NCBI GenBank assembly: GCA_023417655.1
Contig: JAEZFD010000023.1
Span: 31,702 to 95,701, forward strand
Direction of reading: 5' to 3'
DNA length: 64,000 nt
Source: Planctomycetota bacterium
GTDB taxonomy: Bacteria > Planctomycetota > Planctomycetia > Planctomycetales > Planctomycetaceae
Positions 42,598-51,327 of the stretch are shown piece by piece. The position numbers were made by a program, and so were the translations under genes. Position 1 is the first letter of the stretch, and each line of letters begins with the position of its first letter. Under the pieces are notes generated by a model, which was not told the DNA's origin, did no database searches, and worked only from the letters and a program-made list of their open reading frames with translations.

Positions 42598-44007
42598 TCA
42601 GGACTTTTTGCCGTAAAGGATGTCGCCCATGTTGTTCTTGTAATCCTCGACGCCGGGCTGCCCGTAAGGATTGATGCCAATCAACCGGCCTTCGACGACG
42701 GTGGCCAGCATGAACATCTGCAGCAGCTGGCCCACGGTATAGGCGTTCAAGGTCGACAAGCGAATGTCAGCGGTCGGACGCTGCACGTCGGCATAGGCCT
42801 TGTTCGTGCCCTGAATCGCGGCAGCCAGCAGTTCTGGAGTCGACTTGCCGGCGATGCGATTCAGCTGATCCTGATCGAAGTTGTCGGCGTTCTTCGGCAG
42901 GTTGACCAGCGGCAGGTTCGGGTTGTCGACGATCACGTTTGTGATGACTCGATCCCGTTTCCCTTCCTGATGCTGCTGTCCCCGGCTGTGCAGGTCGCGG
43001 GTGTTCACGACGGTCAGCGGAGTCGCTCCTTTCTCATGCTTGCCGAGGCTCTCTGCCAGCAGCTGGTCGTACCACAGGCCGACGGCTTCGAGCTTCTTGC
43101 CCCAGGTGGAAAGGACTCGCAGGTCCATTCCGTGATCGCGTTCGAGGAGGTGGCAAGTCGCGACATAGTCGAGAACAGGGTTCTGCCCGATTGGGGCAGT
43201 GGCGAACTGTTCGGTCATGTCAGCGGCACCCTGCAGCAGCGCCCGAATGTCGATGCCGAGCACAGCTGCCGGATAGAGACCGACTGCGGTGAAGACAGAG
43301 AACCGTCCACCGACTCCGTCTGGAATCGGGAAGGTTGTCTTGTAGCCTTTGGCATTGGAATAGTTGCGGAGCTTGCCGGTCTCCCCAGTGATCGGGATCA
43401 CAAGATCCTTGGCTTCTTCGGAATCTTCACCGTAGTAAGCGTCGAGTGCTTCACGGAAGATTCGGAAGGCGGCAGCGGTTTCGAGTGTTCCACCTGACTT
43501 GCTGATGACGTTGATGCCCCAGCGCTGCGCCAGGTCCTTAGGATCTTTGCACTGCTGCTTCAGCAGATCGAGCAGTGAGTACAGGCTGTCGTTATCGAGG
43601 TTATTTCCTTCGTAGTACAGCTTGGGAGTTTCCCCGCGACCCTTGCGGCAGCGTTCGTTGTGATATGGATCGCACAGGGCTTCGAACAGAGCCCGTAGGC
43701 CCATGTAGGAGCCACCGATTCCCAGCACGACGAGGCGGTCAATCTTGGATCGCAGGTCGGTCGCACTCTTTTCGATCCGGTCGAGCAGGCCATCTTCACC
43801 CGCCAGCAATCGTTTCGGCAGGTCAATGAATCCGCTGTCGAGAGGCTGTTTCTCGGCAGGAACGGCTCCCTTTGAGTGGAGCAGTTCTACGTCAGCCAGT
43901 GCTTCTTTGCGGGCGGCTTCCAGCGCTGGATTCAGGGCGGCGCGAGCGTCCTTGATCAGGAATTCACAGGCTGCAGGGTCGTAAGTGAAAGTCGAGTGGG
44001 CCGACAT
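42598..44007 (-). CDS. pgi: Glucose-6-phosphate isomerase
   Basis: Protein of 469 residues with two SIS domains, interconverting glucose 6-phosphate and fructose 6-phosphate. Characteristic segments are VVLGIGGSYMGLRALFEAL, NVISKSGGTLETAAAFRIF (phosphate-binding SKSGGT), GVGGRFSVFTAVGLYPAA and SRGQQHQEGKRDR with the catalytic His. It ends with QPGVEDYKNNMGDILYG, as in short bacterial PGI. AAGGAACATTC-ATG supports the start. The gene lies 138 nt downstream of pyrE on the same strand. Confidence 0.95.
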   Translation of the reverse strand: MSAHSTFTYDPAACEFLIKDARAALNPALEAARKEALADVELLHSKGAVPAEKQPLDSGFIDLPKRLLAGEDGLLDRIEKSATDLRSKIDRLVVLGIGGSYMGLRALFEALCDPYHNERCRKGRGETPKLYYEGNNLDNDSLYSLLDLLKQQCKDPKDLAQRWGINVISKSGGTLETAAAFRIFREALDAYYGEDSEEAKDLVIPITGETGKLRNYSNAKGYKTTFPIPDGVGGRFSVFTAVGLYPAAVLGIDIRALLQGAADMTEQFATAPIGQNPVLDYVATCHLLERDHGMDLRVLSTWGKKLEAVGLWYDQLLAESLGKHEKGATPLTVVNTRDLHSRGQQHQEGKRDRVITNVIVDNPNLPLVNLPKNADNFDQDQLNRIAGKSTPELLAAAIQGTNKAYADVQRPTADIRLSTLNAYTVGQLLQMFMLATVVEGRLIGINPYGQPGVEDYKNNMGDILYGKKS

Positions 44008-44145
44008 GAATGTTCCTTGTATCGGAGTCGCGTTTCAGCGCGTGTTTCAGCGATCGCGAGGTATGTGCAGTGGTTCAACTGGATGTCTGAATAATGTGAG
44101 CGTTTCGAATCGCTCGCGGCTGACGAATCAAACGACCTGATTTGA

Positions 44146-44706
44146 CTATGCCTGAGCTTCTGGAGGAGTGATTCCGAAGTCCTCAATGGTGAGCAGTGAC
44201 TGGAGCGGAAGATTGCGGGCTGCGAAGTTTTTCGCTCCTCCCTCCATGCGATCGATGATCGAGAGTACCTGAACGACCTTGGCTCCAAATTCTTCGACCC
44301 GATCGACGGCCAGCAGTGAACTTCCCCCGGTGGTCACGACGTCTTCGACAATTGCGACCTTCATGCCGGGCTTCAGCGGGCCTTCAACATACTTGTTTGT
44401 GCCATGCCCTTTTGATTCCTTACGGACGAGAAATCCGATGAGTTCCTTGCCCCGGGCGGCAGCTGCGGAGAGGACTCCGGCGACGATTGGATCGGCACCA
44501 ATCGACATTCCGCCGACGGCTTCAACGTTCTCCAGATCGATCAGGTCGAGCAGACCTTCGCTGACCTGCTGTAATCCTTTGGAGTGCAGCGTGATCTGCT
44601 TGCCATCGAGGTAGTATTTCGCCTTCTTGCCTGAAGCGAGAGTGAAGTCGCCAAACTTCAGGGCGCGTTCACGAAACAGGTCACAAAGCAATTGCTTGTC
44701 GTACAT
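44146..44706 (-). CDS. pyrE: Orotate phosphoribosyltransferase
   Basis: Protein of about 186 residues that joins orotate and PRPP to give orotidine 5'-phosphate in pyrimidine synthesis. It has FTLASGKKAKYYLDGKQIT near the N-terminus, and the PRPP motif VAIVEDVVTTGGSSL with the acidic pair. A mobile loop carrying VRKESKGHGTNKYVEG includes the catalytic Lys/His. I use the ATG at 44706; a GTG at 44715 is in frame but lacks a better ribosome site. It lies 120 nt downstream of dus, on the same strand as pgi and mutS. Confidence 0.94.
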   Translation of the reverse strand: MYDKQLLCDLFRERALKFGDFTLASGKKAKYYLDGKQITLHSKGLQQVSEGLLDLIDLENVEAVGGMSIGADPIVAGVLSAAAARGKELIGFLVRKESKGHGTNKYVEGPLKPGMKVAIVEDVVTTGGSSLLAVDRVEEFGAKVVQVLSIIDRMEGGAKNFAARNLPLQSLLTIEDFGITPPEAQA

Positions 44707-44826
44707 ACCAGACACTCGAATTTCGTCAGTCGGCCAATGCTGAAAAACACTGTATTCCAGAGAGAGATAGACTAACGCATCCGGGGGGAATTGGAAGGAG
44801 TTTTGCAGCGGCGAGAAGCCCCTGGC

Positions 44827-45876
44827 CTACCACTTCTCGACTGGTCCATTCGGGACTTTCAGCAGGGCCGTTGGAATCGTTGCAGCCCGTTCTCCGTGTC
44901 GCAGGCGAATTTGTTCGGCGATCTCCAGAAACTCGTCAACCGATTCAAATCGGCGAAGCCGGTCTTCGAGATCGTCAGGAACTCCGAGTTTCTGCCCGTA
45001 CCAGGCGGCGAACTTCCGGAAGAGTTGGCAGCTACGTTCAGCGTGCTGTTCGGTCATCCACAGGAAATGGCTTTTCAGGAACTGGACTTGTTCGTCAGGA
45101 GTCGGGTCCGCGACAGTGCGGCCTTGTGAATGGTCCAGTAGCTTTGAGAAAATCCACGGATCGAGCAGGGCGCCGCGGCCGATGGCGACCGCCGGGCACC
45201 CTGTCAGGGTTCGCATCCGAATGGCGTCCTCCACGGTGCGCACGTCGCCATTACCGATGATCGGAATTTGCTGGACCGCGTCGACAACCTGTTGAATCCC
45301 GTCGAGGTCAGCGTGTCCCTGAAAGCCCTGTTGCCGCGTCCGTCCGTGAATCGTGACAGCAGCAATTCCCAGATTTTCGAACTCCCGGGCGAGTGCCGGA
45401 GCGGTGATGTTCTCGCGATCCCAGCCGAGCCGCATCTTCACGGTGACTGGGATTTGCACGGCCTCCACGACCTGACTGACCATTCCGCAGGCGCCTGTGG
45501 AATCCCGCAGCAGTCGGGCTCCGCCGCCGGAACCGTTCACCTTGGCCATGGGGCAACCCATGTTCAGATCGACTCCCTTGTACCCGTTGTCCTGCAGCCA
45601 GCGGGCCGCCCCGATGAGATCGTCTGTCTTTCCTGAGAAAATCTGAACAGAGAGCGGCTGGTCGTCCGGCGAGGTCTCGATCAGCTCCCGAGATTTGGGG
45701 TGACCTGAGAGGAGAAGCGTGGCCTGAACCAGATCCGTGGTGGCGAGCCCGAGTCCCCCAAGACCCCGCAGCGCACGACGGAACGCCAGATGCGTATATC
45801 CGGCGAGAGGAGCGAGAAAATAACGCGAGGCAAATGTTCTGTTGCCGATTGTGAGGGGGGATTCGTCTGGTGCCAT
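44827..45876 (-). CDS. dus: tRNA-dihydrouridine synthase
   Basis: Protein of about 349 residues; an FMN-dependent TIM barrel that reduces uridine in tRNA. It has the APLAGYTHLAFRRALRGLG opening, the catalytic Cys in VDLNMGCPMAKVNGSGGGA, VKMRLGWDRENI, the HGRTRQQGFQG block and IGNGDVRTVEDAIRM with GRGALLDPWIF. The C-terminal helical part ends in HGERAATIPTALLKV. I start at the ATG at 45876, three nt after the stop of the upstream gene; a TTG at 45882 is unnecessary. It is closer to DusB than to DusA or DusC in the barrel motifs; I leave the subtype open. Confidence 0.93.
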   Translation of the reverse strand: MAPDESPLTIGNRTFASRYFLAPLAGYTHLAFRRALRGLGGLGLATTDLVQATLLLSGHPKSRELIETSPDDQPLSVQIFSGKTDDLIGAARWLQDNGYKGVDLNMGCPMAKVNGSGGGARLLRDSTGACGMVSQVVEAVQIPVTVKMRLGWDRENITAPALAREFENLGIAAVTIHGRTRQQGFQGHADLDGIQQVVDAVQQIPIIGNGDVRTVEDAIRMRTLTGCPAVAIGRGALLDPWIFSKLLDHSQGRTVADPTPDEQVQFLKSHFLWMTEQHAERSCQLFRKFAAWYGQKLGVPDDLEDRLRRFESVDEFLEIAEQIRLRHGERAATIPTALLKVPNGPVEKW

Positions 45877-45878
45877 TA

Positions 45879-46319
45879 TCAATTTCGGTCGGCAGGCTTT
45901 TCCTGCGGCTGGATCGTCTCAGGGGCCGGGATCTCCTGCGAAACCATCAAGATTACTTCCCAGGGGATCCAGGATCTCAACTGGCGAGGATCCCCTGAGC
46001 TGCGGAAAGAATAACTTTCCACGACCAGTCCATGAGGTTCAACTGACAGGAGCTTTGATCTCAGTGAGACGCGTGCTCCGTTGATTGAGTCGGTGTCCAC
46101 GCCGGGGGAAAGGGTTCCGACACCTGCGGCATCTCGGCGGAATTGGACAGTCACCTCACTGCCGACCAGTTCAGTTAATGCCTGTTGCTTTGGCGGAATC
46201 GCCCGGTGCGTGGCGGTGGCGAGATAATTGATCACTCCGAAACCCAGAGCCAGCAGAATCAGCACTGAAGTGACGACAAGTGCCATCAGTAACAGCCGAT
46301 TAGTTCTCGTCGTGCTCAT
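45879..46319 (-). CDS. Hypothetical single-span membrane protein
   Basis: Protein of 146 residues with one N-terminal membrane helix (LLLMALVVTSVLILLALGFGVINYL). A mostly beta periplasmic part of about 100 residues follows (LVGSEVTVQFRRDAAGVGTL, SLRSKLLSVEPHGLVVESY) and ends with a polar, proline-rich tail. No family is recognised. Its stop lies only 2 nt before the dus start, so it is probably co-transcribed with dus, pyrE and pgi. Confidence 0.78.
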   Translation of the reverse strand: MSTTRTNRLLLMALVVTSVLILLALGFGVINYLATATHRAIPPKQQALTELVGSEVTVQFRRDAAGVGTLSPGVDTDSINGARVSLRSKLLSVEPHGLVVESYSFRSSGDPRQLRSWIPWEVILMVSQEIPAPETIQPQEKPADRN

Positions 46320-46939
46320 TCATCACCTGCTTCCTGAGGAGGCTGGAGAGACAGTGGATTCATCAGGGAGGACAAGTCCTCTGCCGAGACGTAAGTCAAA
46401 GAGAGGCTCAGCATTCATGCGGCTGGGGCGGCGATTCGCACTTACTGATTCAATCAAGCAAAGGTGATCAAACTGCTACCGGAAGAGGACCCGCTCCCGA
46501 TCATCATCAACGCGTACTGTCGCGTTTTTTCGACACCAGTTTCGCTCCAAATTCCAGAATTGGTCTTGTCGACTGTACTAAACCTGTGTGTGCTGGACGA
46601 AAACCTTAACACGTTGCGGCAGGAAATGCTCTTTGGTGCGTTTTCAAAGGGCTTGACGCGGATCGCTGTATGAGGCGAGGTCAGGTGGAAGTAAAACCGC
46701 CGCTCTCGTGGAGTCAGCGTTGTTTCGCACCAGGGGCGGACTTTGCATCTGGCAGAGTTCGCCATCGTTCGCAACTTCGGCCATATTGAGCTGATGAATC
46801 CTTCAAGAGCCGTCACTTGACTTGAATCTGCAGTGATTTGCGGGCAGTGAGGAAAACCGATCGGCGCTCTGATCGGATGCGAGTGTCTGTGTTCATGTGA
46901 CGCAGGCGTAACGCGGAATAGCCTACGGAAATTAAATAG
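46320..46939. other. Intergenic region between divergent transcription units
   Basis: A 620-nt stretch between the small membrane protein gene (minus) and the desaturase gene (plus). Open frames here (120 residues minus, 69 residues plus) show no motif and poor protein character, so I do not call them. A small stem AACGCG/CGCGTT followed by T residues sits near 46508-46533. Divergent promoters should lie here. Confidence 0.4.
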
Positions 46940-47923
46940 ATGGAAATCAGTCCGGCAGAAAATCTTGATGTTACCATCGTATCACCTGAGAGTTATGCCC
47001 AGAGTCGTCGTCCGCCTGAAGCCCCATTAATTCACACAATTGGGGCCGTGGTCGGTCTCACGTTGCCGTTCATCGGGTTGATTGCTGCGATGAGCTACAG
47101 CTGGCGGCAGGGGTGGCTGGACTGGATTCATCTGGCCATCATGTTCACGGGGTTGTTTCTCACCGGCCTCGGCGTCACGTTGGGTTATCACCGGATGCTG
47201 ACACATCGGTCGTTCGCGACGTACTACTGGGTACGTGTGTTCTGGATGATGATGGGCTCGCTGGCGCTGCAGAAGTCACCCATTGAATGGTGTGCCACTC
47301 ATCGTAAACATCACGCGCTCAGCGATCAGCCAGGCGATCCGCATACCCCTTATGATTTCGAGCCCGGCTTCTTCAATTCGATTAAAGGATTTCTCCATGC
47401 TCATATGGGCTGGATTCTGACCGGGCACATCATCTCGAAAGAACAACAGCGTTATGTCCCGGATCTTTTGCAGGATCCGATGGCTGTCTGGATCCATAAT
47501 TACTGGGAAGTCTTCTGGTATCCACTGTCATTCGCGATTCCGACAGTGGCCGCATGGTTGATCACAGGAACGGCTGAAGGAGCACTTCTCGGCTTTCTCT
47601 GGGGAGGCTGCGCACGGGTCTTTCTGCTGCAGCACATGACTTTCTCAATCAACTCCATCTGTCACATGTTTGGCCGCAAAGATTATCAGTCCAGTGACGA
47701 ATCACGGAATAACCTGATCTGCGGAATCTTCTGCGGCGGAGAAGGTTTCCATAACAACCATCATGCGTTTCCGACTTCCGCCCGACATGGTCTGGAATGG
47801 TGGCAGTTCGATCTAACGTGGTGGGTGATTCGAACGATGGAACTCTGCGGCCTCGCGTGGGATGTGAAGCTCCCGACCCCAGCCATGCTTGAAAGAAAAC
47901 GGCTGCCGCAGACTGAAAGCTGA
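46940..47923 (+). CDS. Membrane fatty acid desaturase (acyl-CoA delta-9 type)
   Basis: Protein of 327 residues of the membrane di-iron desaturase family, which inserts a cis double bond into saturated acyl chains. Four hydrophobic helices and the three histidine boxes are seen: GYHRMLTH (HXXXXH), ATHRKHHALSD (HXXHH) and GGEGFHNNHHAFP (HXXHH). The order and spacing match stearoyl-CoA-type desaturases of bacteria rather than DesA of cyanobacterial lipids. It would adjust membrane fluidity in the cytoplasmic membrane. It lies 33 nt upstream of the next gene and may be co-transcribed with it. Confidence 0.93.
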   Translation: MEISPAENLDVTIVSPESYAQSRRPPEAPLIHTIGAVVGLTLPFIGLIAAMSYSWRQGWLDWIHLAIMFTGLFLTGLGVTLGYHRMLTHRSFATYYWVRVFWMMMGSLALQKSPIEWCATHRKHHALSDQPGDPHTPYDFEPGFFNSIKGFLHAHMGWILTGHIISKEQQRYVPDLLQDPMAVWIHNYWEVFWYPLSFAIPTVAAWLITGTAEGALLGFLWGGCARVFLLQHMTFSINSICHMFGRKDYQSSDESRNNLICGIFCGGEGFHNNHHAFPTSARHGLEWWQFDLTWWVIRTMELCGLAWDVKLPTPAMLERKRLPQTES

Positions 47924-47956
47924 GCAGTGCTTCTGCATCACCTCCCAGGGCAGTCG

Positions 47957-48718
47957 ATGACGCTGAATCGTGATAACGAGAATCAAACAGGGCCGGCAAT
48001 CGCTCTGGAGCGACAGGGCTGGCAGCTCATTGAGTGTGCCTACTCTGCCGATAAGGTCTCCGGTCTGCAGTCATGTCTTTCGCGGCTAATTGAGAGCCGC
48101 GATGAATCCGTCCGGCATCGAGCTGGAGCCGTCTATGCCGCGCGGAATGTCCTCGATCTTTGCCCGGAGATTTTGACAGAGTGGAAAGCGCCGGCACTCG
48201 AAGAGTTCGTACTGTCGGTTCTCGGACCGGATGCAGGTCTGGTGAGATCGCTCTATTTTGACAAGCCCCCGGAACAGACCTGGGCGCTTCCGTGGCACAA
48301 AGATCTGCTGATCGCTGTCGCGGATGACACGCTATGCAATGGCTATTCCCGTCCTCGCCCGCGTGCAGGTGTGCTGCATTCAGAACCACCGGTTCAGGTG
48401 CTTCAGAACATGGTGACGCTGCGCGTCCATCTGGATGCCATGACCCCCGAGAATGGTCCGCTTGAAGTCCTTACTGGCTCTCACGCCACCGGGAAAGAAC
48501 TGGTCATCACCGGCTTTAACCGTGTGACAATCACCTCAGCGGCGGGCGACGTCTTTGCGATGCGACCGCTGCTCGTGCATTGCAGCGGTCGCTCACACGC
48601 GGACTGTCTGGATCACCGCCGGGTGCTCCATCTGGAATTCAGTGGGCTTCCTGTTCTGCCGGGGGGCGTGAAGTGGCAAACATTCGTGCCTGTCCGCCCC
48701 CTTGCAACTTCTATCTGA
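47957..48718 (+). CDS. Phytanoyl-CoA dioxygenase (PhyH) family protein
   Basis: Protein of about 253 residues with the Fe(II)/2-oxoglutarate dioxygenase fold. The iron-binding His-X-Asp is in LPWHKDLLI, the distal His is in RPLLVHCSGRS, and an Arg for 2-oxoglutarate follows in HRRVLHLEF. GPLEVLTGSHATG is the usual PhyH connecting segment. The ATG at 47957 is preferred; a GTG at 47927 also opens the frame. It presumably hydroxylates a small substrate, but none can be named. The stop lies 2 nt from the convergent argD stop. Confidence 0.85.
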   Translation: MTLNRDNENQTGPAIALERQGWQLIECAYSADKVSGLQSCLSRLIESRDESVRHRAGAVYAARNVLDLCPEILTEWKAPALEEFVLSVLGPDAGLVRSLYFDKPPEQTWALPWHKDLLIAVADDTLCNGYSRPRPRAGVLHSEPPVQVLQNMVTLRVHLDAMTPENGPLEVLTGSHATGKELVITGFNRVTITSAAGDVFAMRPLLVHCSGRSHADCLDHRRVLHLEFSGLPVLPGGVKWQTFVPVRPLATSI

Positions 48719-48720
48719 AA

Positions 48721-49911
48721 TCAGGTCGCCATTTCTCGCAGGACTTCGGCGAGAATGGTGCATCCTTCTTCCACGTCGGCGTCGGTCACGTTCAACGCAG
48801 GCAGCAGACGCACTACCGTGTCATGAGTCGCGTTGATCAGCAGGCCGCGATCAAGACACTTCTTCACTGCCGGTGCGGCGTCGATCGAGAGTTCCAGTCC
48901 GATCATCATGCCGCAGACGCGAACGCTTTCGATGATCGGGAGTTCAGCTCGCAAGGCTTCGAAGAATGCATGGAACTTCGATGACTGCGTATGAACGTTC
49001 TGCAGAATCCCTTCTTCTTCGATTGTCGCGACGGTGGCCAGACCGGCGGACATCGCAAGAGGATTGCCGCCAAACGTGCTGGCGTGCAGCCCCGGTTTCA
49101 GGCTTGGAGCGATTTCCTCTTTGCAGATGAACGCACCGCAAGCGACTCCTGAGGCAATCCCCTTCGCCATCGTCATGATGTCCGGCTGGACACCGAATGT
49201 CTGGTAGCCGAACCATTTTCCGGTTCGCCCCATGCAGGTCTGAACTTCGTCGAAGATCAGCAGCATGCCGTTTTCATCGCACAGTTCGCGCAGAGCTTCG
49301 AGGAACCCCGGCACCGGGATGTTGACGCCCCCTTCCCCTTGAACTGGCTCAATCAGAATGGCAGCGGTCTCATGGTCGATCAGCTTGCGGACGGCCTCAA
49401 TGTCGTTGTGCGGAGCGTATTCGAACCCCGGCACCAGCGGACCGAATCCGGCGTGATATTTGGGCTGAGCGGTCGCAGTCACTGCGGCGAACGTCCGGCC
49501 ATGGAAGCCGTTGGTGAATGAAATGATCTTGTACTTTTCTGGCGGCGTATGCAGCCGAGCGAGCTTGATGGCCCCTTCGATTGCTTCTGCGCCGCTGTTG
49601 CAGAAGAACGCCTTGCCGAAGCCGCGTGTGCAGATCGCTTCCGCAAAGGCTCCCTGTGGCTCCGTGTGCCAGGTGTTGGGAACATGGATCAGGCTGGCGA
49701 CCTGTTCCTGAATCGCCTTGATCACCTTGGCAGGAGAGTACCCGAGAATGTTGCAGCCCCAACCGGGGAACAGGTCGAGGTAGCGTTTGCCTTCGGCGTC
49801 CCAGACGTGCGAGCCCTCTCCCTTCACCAGACTGATCGGATAGCGCCGGTAGTTGGGGATGACGTACTTTTCGAACAGGGCGATGGTTTCGGCGCTGCTG
49901 CGGTGAGACAT
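48721..49911 (-). CDS. argD: Acetylornithine aminotransferase
   Basis: Protein of 396 residues, a class-III PLP aminotransferase converting N-acetylglutamate semialdehyde to N-acetylornithine in arginine synthesis. Typical features are NSGAEAIEGAIKLAR, FHGRTFAAVTAT, the PLP-ring Asp in LLIFDEVQTCMGRTG, and the Schiff-base lysine in TMAKGIASGVACGAF. HASTFGGNPLAMSAG and the C-terminal VRLLPALNVTDADVEEG also fit ArgD. Linkage to argB upstream on the same strand supports arginine over other class-III roles. Confidence 0.95.
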   Translation of the reverse strand: MSHRSSAETIALFEKYVIPNYRRYPISLVKGEGSHVWDAEGKRYLDLFPGWGCNILGYSPAKVIKAIQEQVASLIHVPNTWHTEPQGAFAEAICTRGFGKAFFCNSGAEAIEGAIKLARLHTPPEKYKIISFTNGFHGRTFAAVTATAQPKYHAGFGPLVPGFEYAPHNDIEAVRKLIDHETAAILIEPVQGEGGVNIPVPGFLEALRELCDENGMLLIFDEVQTCMGRTGKWFGYQTFGVQPDIMTMAKGIASGVACGAFICKEEIAPSLKPGLHASTFGGNPLAMSAGLATVATIEEEGILQNVHTQSSKFHAFFEALRAELPIIESVRVCGMMIGLELSIDAAPAVKKCLDRGLLINATHDTVVRLLPALNVTDADVEEGCTILAEVLREMAT

Positions 49912-50135
49912 GCTGATCTCGAATCTGCGGAAAGAGGTAATACAAGAATGTCGGGTCAGCGAACCTGATTTCCGAACGTTGACCCGTGATTAGATGCGAA
50001 AGGGAACCCGACTCTCGGTCGAACGAACTGGTTGAGAGCGGTTCTACAAGCGAAGTGTGACGTTCCGCAGGCGATAACATGGATTTTCATGTGGGAAGAA
50101 TCCTGATTCGCCTGCACCTGATAGACCAAACTGGT

Positions 50136-51044
50136 CTAGCTGACAATCTCGGTGCCGACGCCCTGGTCCGAGTAAATCTCCATCAACAGGGAATGCGGGA
50201 TCTTGGCGTCGATGATGTGGATCTTTTCAACACCAACTTCCAGTGCTTCCAGCGCTGCCTCCACCTTGGGGACCATCCCGGTTGCGATGGTTCCGTCTGC
50301 TATGAGTTCGCGGCAACGCTGAACGGTCAGGTGTGGCACCAGGGTGGAAGGATCGTTCTTGTCGAGGAAGATCCCCGGCACGTCACTGAGGAAGACAAGT
50401 TTTTCTGCTCCCATCAGCTTCGCAATCGCCGCCGCTGCGGTGTCCGCGTTGACGTTCAGTGCTTCGCCGTTGGCATCCAGTGCAATCGACGGAATGACGG
50501 GAATCGTCCCTCCCCGACAAACCGCCTGCAGGACGTCACGGCGGATTTGGGTGACGTAACCGACCCGGCCGAGATCTACTGGTTCGCCCTCTGGCCCCTT
50601 GAGTGTCAGCTGCTCGCCGACAAGTACGTTTTCCGTGCCGACATGGAGGCCGACAGCCCGTCCGCCGCTCGTATTGATTTCATCCGCGAGTGATTCGCAG
50701 ATCTCCTCGGTCAGCACCCGAGTGGCGATCTTCAGGGTTTCAGGATCGGTATAACGACGTCCCTGAACGAATCGGGGTTCGATGTTTGAATCCGCCATCG
50801 CCCGACTGATGGCCTTTCCGCCACCATGGACAAGAATGGGCCGCATGCCGACCGCTTCCATAAAGACGACGTCGGCCAGACAGCGAGAAACGGACTCTGG
50901 ATCGTCGAGGGCACTGCCGCCGAGCTTGATCACGACATAGCGGTCGCGGAACCGCCGAATCCACTCCAGGGCCTCGACCAGGACATTGACTTTGCTCAGG
51001 GCGTCATTCAAGGGAGTGTTCCATCCGGCTGCGAAAAATCCCAT
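50136..51044 (-). CDS. argB: Acetylglutamate kinase
   Basis: Protein of 302 residues, an amino-acid kinase phosphorylating N-acetylglutamate, the committed step of arginine synthesis. The nucleotide glycine motif YVVIKLGGSAL, the substrate motif PILVHGGGKAIS, NVNADTAAAAIAKLMGAEK, and VFLSDVPGIFLDKND are all present. The N-terminal VLVEALEWIRRFRDRYV helix is like that of arginine-sensitive enzymes, which suggests feedback control. The first ATG at 51044 adds about 12 residues before the family's usual start. It lies 224 nt upstream of argD. Confidence 0.95.
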   Translation of the reverse strand: MGFFAAGWNTPLNDALSKVNVLVEALEWIRRFRDRYVVIKLGGSALDDPESVSRCLADVVFMEAVGMRPILVHGGGKAISRAMADSNIEPRFVQGRRYTDPETLKIATRVLTEEICESLADEINTSGGRAVGLHVGTENVLVGEQLTLKGPEGEPVDLGRVGYVTQIRRDVLQAVCRGGTIPVIPSIALDANGEALNVNADTAAAAIAKLMGAEKLVFLSDVPGIFLDKNDPSTLVPHLTVQRCRELIADGTIATGMVPKVEAALEALEVGVEKIHIIDAKIPHSLLMEIYSDQGVGTEIVS

Positions 51045-51327
51045 TCTAGAATCAGCAAAATTGCTGTCAAACTGGGGCCGGTTGCGGGGCTGACGTGTGG
51101 CAGCTATTCTCGAACGCGATCACTGACTGATCAACGGCCGCTGCTGTGATTGCCTGTCGATTTTCGGGGGATCCGGAACAGTTTTCCCCGTTCAAAGTCA
51201 GGTCAGATTCAGCCACGGCAGATCGTTGCCTGAACTGCACAATCTCCCGTTTCGATCCTGTCTGTCGCTGGCGTCAGACTTGTCGGATCGGGTTTCTTTC
51301 GCTGGCCTCGCAGAGGAATATCGACTC

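Noticed and set aside
46464..46673. 69-codon plus frame in the same gap
   Set aside because: Overlaps a possible hairpin with a T-run and lacks any recognised feature; unsupported.
46454..46816. 120-codon minus frame in the gap before the desaturase
   Set aside because: Low protein character, no motif, GTG start without a ribosome site.
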